From an uncultured Hungatella sp. (GTDB lineage: Bacteria; Bacillota; Clostridia; Lachnospirales; Lachnospiraceae), in NCBI GenBank assembly GCA_947089145.1, contig CAMUJH010000043.1, positions 1-34,217 of the forward strand: a stretch of DNA of 34,217 nt, given 5' to 3'. The notes under the pieces were generated by a model. That model had not been told where the DNA came from. It did not search any database and worked only from the letters and a program-made list of their open reading frames with translations. Position 1 is the first letter of the stretch. Every line of letters starts with the position of its first letter. Below, piece after piece: positions 28,715 to 34,217 of the stretch. The position numbers and the translations under genes were made by a program.

Positions 28715-29608
28715 ATGAGAAAAGCGAGAATTATTGCAATCGGAGACAATGTTGTGGACAAATACCTGTCCAGAGGGAAAATGTATCCAGGAGGCCAGTG
28801 CGTGAATACCTGCGTCTATTCTCAGATGAACGGAGGCACGCCTGCCTATTTGGGCAAGTTCGGAGATGATGCGGTGGCAAAGTACAATTGCATGGTTCTA
28901 GACAAGCTGGGAATTGATTACAGCCGCTCCCGCCATTTCCACGGGGAGAACGGGGCGGCTCAGGTAACTCTTCGCAATGGCGACCGGGTATTTCTGGGTT
29001 CGAACCGGGGCGGAGTGGCCAAAGAACACCCATATGGCTTTACAAAGGAAGACCTGGACTATATCAGCGGCTTTGACATTATTTATACTAATACGAACAG
29101 CTATATTCTGGATGACCTTCCTGTTTTGCATGAAACCCATGTGCCCATTGCCTTTGATCTCTCGACGGAGTGGAATACAGAATTGCTGGAAAAGGCATGT
29201 CCCTACATTCGGATCGCATTGCTTTCCTGTGCCCACCTAACAGATTCGGAGCGGCGGATAAAGATGGAGCAGGTGGCCAGGTACGGGGTAAGCCTGGTCA
29301 TAGGGACCGTGGGGGAGGCCGGTTCCTATGCCTTGTATGAGGGAGATACCATGTATGTGGAAGCCTGCCGTGCAGAAAACGTAATGGATACTATGGGAGC
29401 CGGGGATTCCTATTTTTCCACCCTTCTCACAACTCTTTTGCAGGATGACGCCCCTCTTTTTGACGGCAGCCCCGCTGACATGCAGAAACGGCTGCTTCGG
29501 GCCATGAAACGGGGAGCGGAGTTTGCCGCAAAAGTATGCGGCCTGGAGGGGGCGTTTGGATATGGCACGCCTATTGCAGGTGAAATGCAGGAGCTGCCAG
29601 GTGATTGA
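28715..29608 (+). CDS. FrlD-like PfkB-family sugar-amine kinase
   Basis: A 297-residue PfkB/ribokinase-type kinase. It matches E. coli FrlD, fructoselysine 6-kinase, over most of its length: IGDNVVDKYLSRGKMYPGGQ with CVNTCVY, then AFDLSTEWNTELLEKACPYI, and the ATP/anion-hole segment DTMGAGDSYF, with the catalytic base Asp231. The probable reaction is 6-phosphorylation of a fructosamine. The ATG at 28628 is in frame but lies inside the HAD gene; GGAGG (28703-28707) with seven bases spacing sets 28715. It ends the enzyme operon. No deglycase (FrlB) is encoded in the window. Confidence 0.75.
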   Translation: MRKARIIAIGDNVVDKYLSRGKMYPGGQCVNTCVYSQMNGGTPAYLGKFGDDAVAKYNCMVLDKLGIDYSRSRHFHGENGAAQVTLRNGDRVFLGSNRGGVAKEHPYGFTKEDLDYISGFDIIYTNTNSYILDDLPVLHETHVPIAFDLSTEWNTELLEKACPYIRIALLSCAHLTDSERRIKMEQVARYGVSLVIGTVGEAGSYALYEGDTMYVEACRAENVMDTMGAGDSYFSTLLTTLLQDDAPLFDGSPADMQKRLLRAMKRGAEFAAKVCGLEGAFGYGTPIAGEMQELPGD

Positions 29609-29633
29609 GATCGGGGGGATGAAGATTCCGTAT

Positions 29634-29650
29634 TTGGTAAAATTTACCAA
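29634..29650 (+). promoter_or_regulatory. Perfect 17-bp palindrome, likely GntR operator
   Basis: TTGGTAAAATTTACCAA is an exact 8-1-8 palindrome in the gap between the kinase and the GntR gene, centred 35 bases before the regulator's -35. A close copy lies upstream of the binding-protein gene (14 of 17 bases). It is the best candidate for the regulator's own operator. The identity of the protein is inference. Confidence 0.6.
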
Positions 29651-29676
29651 TTTATGTCTGTTTTGCTGTGGAATCC

Positions 29677-29705
29677 TTGCACAATTTCTGATTTAATGGT
29701 ACTAT
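29677..29705 (+). promoter_or_regulatory. Promoter of the GntR regulator gene
   Basis: TTGCAC (29677-29682), a 17-base spacer and TACTAT (29700-29705) with TGG before it. The same -35/-10 pairing (TTGCAA, TACTAT, 17 bases, TGA) occurs upstream of the binding-protein gene. Confidence 0.55.
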
Positions 29706-29757
29706 TACATTATAAGACTATTAAAAATGACTAAATAGCCGGATTGTGAGGTAATTC

Positions 29758-30474
29758 ATGGTTAAAAATTCGATTATTCCTTTGTATCAGCAGCTGTCGG
29801 ATGAGATCAAGACCCAGATAAGCGAGGGGAAGCTAAAGGCCGGAGATCGTCTGATGACGGAGGCAGAATTCAGCCAGCAGTATGAGGTGAGCCGGATCAC
29901 CGTGAGGAAGGCCATTGAATTGCTGGTGGATGAAGGGTATGTGATGCGCAGACAGGGAATTGGCACCTTTATAGCGGAAAAAAAATTGCGCCGCGTGGTA
30001 GACTCTGATAACCTGGTGCGCAGCTTTTCCGAAACCAGCCGGATGAGCGGCCAGGAGCCTTCTTCTGATTTGCTTTCTGTAGAGTGGATTACGCCGGATG
30101 CGTCTGTTCAGAATCATCTCCGCATAGGTGAAAATGAGAAAGCTTTAAAAATTGTCCGGCTGCGCAAGATTGACGGAGTGCCTGTAATGGTTGAAACCAA
30201 CTACTATTCCCAGAAAATGGACTTCCTTTTGCAGTCGAATCTGACCGGTTCTACTTATGAGGTATTTCGCCAACACGGCCTGATCCCTTCTCATGCGGTG
30301 CGAAGCATTCAGATCTGCTTTGCTACTACAGAGGAAGCCCGGCTTCTGGGCGTGAAGGAGAACCAGCCCCTGCTGCTTCAGTCGGAAGAGACTACGGATC
30401 AAAACCATCAGGTTCTGCACTACAGCAAGGTGGTGGTAAATTCCCAGCGCTACGTACTGACAGTTATTACCTGA
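29758..30474 (+). CDS. GntR-family regulator with UTRA domain (FrlR-like)
   Basis: A 238-residue regulator. The N-terminal winged helix (about residues 5-75) shows PLYQQLSDEIKTQISEGKL, then SRITVRKAIELLVDEGYVMRRQGIGTF as GntR consensus. The C-terminal UTRA ligand domain (about 95-235) binds small phosphorylated or amino sugars in HutC-type members. GAGGT lies five bases before the ATG. It sits between the fructosamine-type enzyme operon and the ABC importer, so it probably senses a pathway intermediate and controls both. A 20-pair bidirectional terminator follows. Confidence 0.9.
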   Translation: MVKNSIIPLYQQLSDEIKTQISEGKLKAGDRLMTEAEFSQQYEVSRITVRKAIELLVDEGYVMRRQGIGTFIAEKKLRRVVDSDNLVRSFSETSRMSGQEPSSDLLSVEWITPDASVQNHLRIGENEKALKIVRLRKIDGVPVMVETNYYSQKMDFLLQSNLTGSTYEVFRQHGLIPSHAVRSIQICFATTEEARLLGVKENQPLLLQSEETTDQNHQVLHYSKVVVNSQRYVLTVIT

Positions 30475-30512
30475 CAGCGCGGCGCTCATTTATGCCATAA
30501 AGGATTCAAAAC

Positions 30513-30565
30513 AAAAAACTGAGCACATGTATGAAGTCTGTCTGAATACATGTGCTCAGTTTTTT
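30513..30565 (+). terminator. Bidirectional terminator after the GntR gene
   Basis: A perfect 20-base inverted repeat: AAAAAACTGAGCACATGTAT (30513-30532) and its complement at 30546-30565 around a 13-base loop. A and T runs on both flanks give a terminator working in either direction. Confidence 0.92.
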
Positions 30566-30586
30566 GCTTTGTCATCTGGAGGGAAT

Positions 30587-30609
30587 CAGCAAAAACATTT
30601 ATTTTGCTG
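30587..30609 (+). repeat. Inverted repeat CAGCAAAA / TTTTGCTG
   Basis: CAGCAAAA (30587-30594) and TTTTGCTG (30602-30609) form an 8-bp perfect arm pair around seven bases in the 353-base gap before the binding-protein gene. There is no T run, so it is not an obvious terminator. An operator or an RNA element is possible. Confidence 0.4.
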
Positions 30610-30688
30610 CATATAGAAGAGATTTGCCAGTTCCTGCAGGCTAAGATGTGAAACTTTTTGATGAGAAGAGAAAACTTTGAAAAATTGA

Positions 30689-30705
30689 TTGGTAAAAATC
30701 ACAAA
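30689..30705 (+). promoter_or_regulatory. Second GntR-type operator copy
   Basis: TTGGTAAAAATCACAAA matches 14 of 17 positions of the palindrome at 29634-29650, including the whole left half. Its centre is 25 bases before the -35 of the binding-protein promoter, 10 bases (one turn) closer than in the regulator promoter. Confidence 0.5.
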
Positions 30706-30721
30706 TTTCTTAAAAAAATAG

Positions 30722-30750
30722 TTGCAATCCATATAACATCATGATACTAT
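30722..30750 (+). promoter_or_regulatory. Promoter of the ABC importer genes
   Basis: TTGCAA (30722-30727), a 17-base spacer and TACTAT (30745-30750) preceded by TGA, near-identical in design to the regulator promoter. The start codon lies 77 bases downstream. Confidence 0.6.
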
Positions 30751-30768
30751 ATGTAATAGGATGTTATA
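30732..30768 (+). repeat. Inverted repeat over the importer promoter
   Basis: TATAACATC (30732-30740) and GATGTTATA (30760-30768) are perfect complements separated by 19 bases that contain the -10 hexamer. The arms flank the promoter core, so a second operator or an RNA fold is possible. Confidence 0.55.
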
Positions 30769-30827
30769 AGTTGTATCTATACAATTAAGAGAGCAAGCCT
30801 ATTAAAAACTGAAAGGAGAGGTTACTT

Positions 30828-32177
30828 ATGAAAAAGAACCTGAAGAAAACACTGAGTATAGGCCTGGCTGCAATAATGGCATTGAGTCTGGCTGCATGCG
30901 GCGGCAGTTCTCCGGATGCACCGGCAGCTACCGGGACAGGCGGGGGAAGCGGCAATGAAACCAAGGCAGAGGCAGGCGGCAAGGATGTAAAGGTCATTAA
31001 GCTGTTCCACCGTTTCCCGGACGATCCCTGCAACGCTTTTATTGAGAAAAAGATCGCCGAGTACGAAGCTTCCCACCCGGACATTAAGTTTGAGGTGACC
31101 AGCGCCCAGAATCAGCCTTACAAAGAGAAGATTAAGGTTGTAGTCGGATCAGACGAGTGCCCTGACATTTTCTTCAGCTTTTGCGGTGAGTTTTCCGAGC
31201 GCTTTATCCGTGAAGGCCTGCTGATGGATCTGACCCCGTATCTGGAGGCTGATCCTGAATGGAAGGCAAGCCTGATGGAGACGCAGATGAATGAGTACAC
31301 CACTGCTGACGGCATGGTATACGGCATTCCTTTCCGTCTGGATGCCAAGGAATTTTTCTACAATGTGGATATGTTCAATGAACTGGGGCTGAAAGCTCCT
31401 GAGACATGGGATGACTTTATTAAGGTTCTGGACGCCATCCAGGCATCCGGCGTTGTGCCTATTGCTGAGGGCAACCAGGATAAGTGGCCGGGCGCGCATT
31501 ACCTGGGCGCATTAAATGAGCAGTGCGTTCCTGACGACGTGAGAGCCAAAGACTATGATCCCAAAACCGGCGAATTTACCGATCCAGGTTATGTACAGGC
31601 TTTTGAATATTATCAGCAGCTGGTACCGTACATGAACATGGGGGTTAACGGTATGACTCATGATATGGCGCGCTTGGGCTTTACCAACGGACAGAATGCG
31701 ATTTTGTTTGCGGAGCTGGTTGAGATCACCAATATTAAGCAGGAGAATCCGGACATGAACTGGGGAATGTTCAAGTTCCCAACCATCCCAGGGGCTAAGG
31801 GAAACCCCGATCTGGTATCAGGGGCTCCAGAAGGCTTTGCCGTTTCCTCCAAGACCGCTTATCCGGACGAATGCGTTGAGTTTTTAAAATGGTTTTTGGG
31901 CGCTGAAACCGGTGCGCAGCAGGCTGTTGAGGTTGGCTGGTTTAACGCTTCCCTGGGCGTGGATGAGGGGCTGACAGATCCGTCCCTGATCAGCGCTTAT
32001 GAGGTAATTGCCAATGCCAAGAAGATGGATATCTGGTTTGACAATGCACTGTATTCCACTGTATGTGACGAGTATCTGACCCAGATTTCTGATATTACCA
32101 ATGGCGACGTGACTCCGGCGGATGCCATGGCCAAGATCCAGAAGGTTGCCGCAGAGGCCCAGAGCCTGGCTCAGTAA
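30828..32177 (+). CDS. ABC transporter substrate-binding lipoprotein (family 1)
   Basis: A 449-residue extracellular solute-binding lipoprotein. A signal peptide (residues 1-23) ends in lipobox LAAC, with Cys24 acylated, followed by a Gly/Ser/Ala-rich linker and the two-lobed carbohydrate-binding fold (VIKLFHRFPDDP onward, FRLDAKEFFYNVDMFNELGL, and a WDDF segment). It resembles the family of FrlO-type and other sugar-binding proteins. AAGGAG (30813-30818) is nine bases upstream. It is followed by a strong hairpin and then two permease genes, the usual order for binding-protein operons. The substrate is presumably the same as for the FrlC/FrlD-like enzymes. Confidence 0.9.
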   Translation: MKKNLKKTLSIGLAAIMALSLAACGGSSPDAPAATGTGGGSGNETKAEAGGKDVKVIKLFHRFPDDPCNAFIEKKIAEYEASHPDIKFEVTSAQNQPYKEKIKVVVGSDECPDIFFSFCGEFSERFIREGLLMDLTPYLEADPEWKASLMETQMNEYTTADGMVYGIPFRLDAKEFFYNVDMFNELGLKAPETWDDFIKVLDAIQASGVVPIAEGNQDKWPGAHYLGALNEQCVPDDVRAKDYDPKTGEFTDPGYVQAFEYYQQLVPYMNMGVNGMTHDMARLGFTNGQNAILFAELVEITNIKQENPDMNWGMFKFPTIPGAKGNPDLVSGAPEGFAVSSKTAYPDECVEFLKWFLGAETGAQQAVEVGWFNASLGVDEGLTDPSLISAYEVIANAKKMDIWFDNALYSTVCDEYLTQISDITNGDVTPADAMAKIQKVAAEAQSLAQ

Positions 32178-32207
32178 ACCTACTTAAATCTTCATTACGG
32201 AAACCGC

Positions 32208-32238
32208 GGCAGGGAGCAGGAGACTGCTCCCTGCCTTT
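32208..32238 (+). terminator. Hairpin between binding-protein and permease genes
   Basis: GGCAGGGAGCAG (32208-32219), loop GAGA, then CTGCTCCCTGCC (32224-32235): a perfect 12-pair stem with a short TTT tail. The weak T run suggests partial termination or mRNA stabilisation, which would keep the binding protein in excess over the permeases. Confidence 0.7.
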
Positions 32239-32301
32239 AGAAAAAGCCGTTGGAGCCTGGTCCGGTTCCAGGCGGTCCACATTAAAAAGGTGGGTGTCAT
32301 C

Positions 32302-33183
32302 ATGAAAAAGAAAACAAATTTAGCCCCGTATTTATATATTATCCCTGGCCTGGTAATGGTATTGGGATTGGTTTACATCCCGGTCATTGTGAATCTGGTA
32401 TACAGCTTTTTCCATCTGTCGTCCTATTCCTCTTCTATGAAGTTTGTGGCCTTTGATAATTACCGCAGGCTGTTTACCAGCGATACCTTCCCGATTATGA
32501 TTCGGAATAACCTGTACTATTGCATCATTTCCCTGATCGTACAGGTAGGCTTCGGCACCTTGCTGGCCCTGCTTCTGGAAAGCAGGCTGGCCAGTGAACG
32601 GTTCAAAACCATTTGCCGGAACATTTATTTCATCCCGTCCCTGATATCTCTGACTGCGGTAGGGCTGATGTTTAACTTTATTTACAATCCGCAGCTTGGC
32701 ATGCTGAACACCTTATTAAAAAATATTGGCTTGGCTGGCATGCAGCAGACCTGGCTGGGTGATAAAAAATTGGCGATCTTCTGTATCATTGCCATGAGCC
32801 AGTGGCAATTCACAGGCTATATTACCCTTTTGATGGTAGTGGCTTTCCAAAATGTGCCTCATGACTATGTGGAGGCTGCGATTATCGACGGCGCCGGCCC
32901 CGTTCGGCGCGCACTGAGCATCATCCTTCCCCTGGCTAAGGAGCAGCTTCTGGTCTGCACCATTATTACGGTGATCGGTGCATTTAAACTGTTTACCGAG
33001 GTATATTCCACTACAGTAGGCGGTCCTGGAAATGCTTCTCAGGTATTAGGCCTGTTCCTGTATCAGAACGCATTTCTACATGATGATATGGGTATGGCAG
33101 CGGCAACCGGTGTTCTGATCTTTGTTATCACTGTGACGGCGTCTATTTTCCAGTTAAAAGTCAGCCGTTCCGGTGAAGTGTAA
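32302..33183 (+). CDS. ABC sugar permease, UgpA/MalF type
   Basis: A 293-residue membrane permease with about six helices. The cytoplasmic coupling loop that docks the ATPase is EAAIIDGAGPVRRALSIILPLAKE, the EAA motif, near residue 195. The start is ATG at 32302 with AAGGTGG nine bases upstream; a GTG at 32290 is in frame but lies inside the ribosome-site region. It is FrlN-like by position. No ATPase is encoded here, so a shared MsmK-type ATPase from elsewhere would energise transport. Confidence 0.93.
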   Translation: MKKKTNLAPYLYIIPGLVMVLGLVYIPVIVNLVYSFFHLSSYSSSMKFVAFDNYRRLFTSDTFPIMIRNNLYYCIISLIVQVGFGTLLALLLESRLASERFKTICRNIYFIPSLISLTAVGLMFNFIYNPQLGMLNTLLKNIGLAGMQQTWLGDKKLAIFCIIAMSQWQFTGYITLLMVVAFQNVPHDYVEAAIIDGAGPVRRALSIILPLAKEQLLVCTIITVIGAFKLFTEVYSTTVGGPGNASQVLGLFLYQNAFLHDDMGMAAATGVLIFVITVTASIFQLKVSRSGEV

Positions 33184-33195
33184 GGAGGAATCCAT

Positions 33196-34038
33196 ATGAG
33201 TACTGAAAAATATATTCTGCGGGCCCGGATTCTAAAGGTTTTACTTCATATTTTCCTGCTGTTTCTGGTAGCGCTGATCCTCTTCCCGGTATGCTGGCTG
33301 GTTTTAAACTCTTTAAAAACCAATCAGGAGATGTTTTTAGACTCCATGGCTCTGCCGAAAAAATGGATGTTTGAAAACTATATAACTGCCTGGAATAAGG
33401 GCCTGGTTTCCTACTTTGTAAACTCCATTATAGTAGGCGCCCTTTCCATAGGAATTATTTTGGCTTTAAGTTCCATGCTGGCCTATGGCCTGACAAGGTT
33501 TCATCTGCCGGGCAGCGGATTCATCTTTATCCTGGTTCTGGGCGGCATGGCTCTGTCCGAGCAGGTTGCCCTGGTTCCGCTGTACAAGATCTTACAGGCG
33601 GTAAAACTGTACAATACCCGTGGGGCCCTGGTACTGCCGTATGTGGCTTTCAGGATTCCATTTACCATGTTCCTGATGCGTTCTTATTTTATCTCGATTC
33701 CCAGGGAACTGGAGGAGGCGGCTATTGTAGACGGCTGTAAAAGCTGGCAGCGCTTTACGAAGATTATTCTTCCCATCAGCAAACCGGTTCTGGCTTCCTG
33801 CGCCATTGTAAATCTGAACCATGTGTGGAATGAGTTTTTATTTGCCAATGTATTCCTGGAAAACAAGAAATTAATGACGATTCCTTTGGGCCTGATGACC
33901 TTCCAGGGAGATTTAAAGTCTGACTATGTGGTTATGCTGGCTGGGATTCTCATCTGCTCTCTGCCCATGGTTATTCTGTTTTTGTGCATGTCCAGGCAGT
34001 TTGTGCGGGGGCTGACCTCCGGAGCGGTGAAAGGGTAA
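33196..34038 (+). CDS. ABC sugar permease, UgpE/MalG type
   Basis: A 280-residue second permease with about six helices. The EAA coupling loop is EEAAIVDGCKSWQRFTKIILP, near residue 172. A first hydrophobic segment runs about residues 15-40. AAGGAGG precedes the ATG, and it starts 12 bases after the first permease. It is FrlM-like by position and ends the importer operon, followed by a strong terminator. Confidence 0.93.
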   Translation: MSTEKYILRARILKVLLHIFLLFLVALILFPVCWLVLNSLKTNQEMFLDSMALPKKWMFENYITAWNKGLVSYFVNSIIVGALSIGIILALSSMLAYGLTRFHLPGSGFIFILVLGGMALSEQVALVPLYKILQAVKLYNTRGALVLPYVAFRIPFTMFLMRSYFISIPRELEEAAIVDGCKSWQRFTKIILPISKPVLASCAIVNLNHVWNEFLFANVFLENKKLMTIPLGLMTFQGDLKSDYVVMLAGILICSLPMVILFLCMSRQFVRGLTSGAVKG

Positions 34039-34115
34039 GGAGTTTGAAGGGTTTTATAGTGATGCTTTAAGTCTGTTTTTTGGTACTGTCTGAAGTTCAA
34101 AAGATGAGGGCAGGG

Positions 34116-34160
34116 AAAAGGACGCTTCCCAAAAGTATTCTTTTAGAAGCGTCCTTTTTT
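34116..34160 (+). terminator. Bidirectional terminator of the importer operon
   Basis: AAAAGGACGCTTC (34116-34128) pairs with GAAGCGTCCTTTT (34146-34158), a 13-pair stem, and the loop holds an inner AAAAG/CTTTT pair. T6 follows on the + strand and the complementary strand also ends in T4, so it can stop transcription from both sides. Confidence 0.9.
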
Positions 34161-34217
34161 CATATAATTGAGTGAGTAAATCGGCGAGTTTGGTCGTGGA
34201 GCCAGTCAGAGAGGGGA
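34160..34217 (-). CDS. Possible C-terminal end of a minus-strand gene (partial)
   Basis: Reading the minus strand from the window edge, one frame stays open for 18 codons (PLSDWLHDQTRRFTHSII) and stops at TGA in 34160-34162, right at the bidirectional terminator. A convergent gene would explain the terminator's symmetry. The piece is too short to identify; chance is possible. Confidence 0.3.
   Translation of the reverse strand, partial: PLSDWLHDQTRRFTHSII

Overview
The window looks like a chromosomal segment of an anaerobic, low-to-mid G+C Firmicute, most likely a Lachnospiraceae (Clostridium cluster XIVa) gut bacterium. The reasons are the strong AGGAGG ribosome sites, a CodY regulator, an oxygen-sensitive class III ribonucleotide reductase, an Rnf complex in the clostridial order C-D-G-E-A-B, and Gram-positive-type lipoprotein, LexA, NrdR, Rex and CodY signals. 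Family-level placement is inference. Every confident gene lies on the + strand. I see no tRNA, rRNA, CRISPR array, insertion sequence or phage gene.

Layout. (1) 38-7451: pyrG, purF, carA and carB, nucleotide-synthesis enzymes that draw nitrogen from glutamine, tightly packed except for 112 bp before carA. (2) 7577-8920: a MATE-family exporter. (3) 9044-11828: nrdD and nrdG, anaerobic dNTP synthesis, behind a sigma-A-type promoter overlapped by an NrdR-like box. (4) 12014-13051: an orphan protein with FliD C-terminal-like features, no flagellar neighbours and a sigma-D-like -10 element. (5) 13232-15501: a two-gene DNA modification/repair module (radical SAM protein plus its partner) behind a LexA box, with a possible 18-codon peptide gene between them. 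(6) 15722-21482: yifB/comM, dprA, topA and codY, a shortened form of the Bacillus dprA-to-codY neighbourhood. (7) 21822-26892: rnfCDGEAB, the ferredoxin:NAD+ ion pump, behind a near-perfect Rex operator. (8) 27148-34038: a sugar-amine (fructosamine-like) utilisation locus with an FrlC-like epimerase, HAD phosphatase, FrlD-like kinase, GntR/UTRA regulator, and a lipoprotein plus two permeases of an ABC importer. (9) After a bidirectional terminator the window ends in what may be the tail of a minus-strand gene.

How the parts work together. Blocks 1 and 3 supply ribo- and deoxyribonucleotides under anaerobic conditions. Block 7 links ferredoxin and NADH redox state to the membrane ion gradient, and the Rex site fits NADH sensing. 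CodY couples branched-chain amino acid and GTP levels to transcription and appears to control its own gene. Block 8 would import and phosphorylate a glycated substrate. Its gene set lacks a recognisable deglycase and a transport ATPase, so these would have to be encoded elsewhere or the substrate differs.

The most unusual signals are the SOS-type box in front of the poorly understood radical-SAM DNA module with a hidden peptide ORF, the orphan FliD-like gene, a four-cysteine tail on RnfE, and two matching GntR-type operators placed one helical turn apart relative to their promoters.
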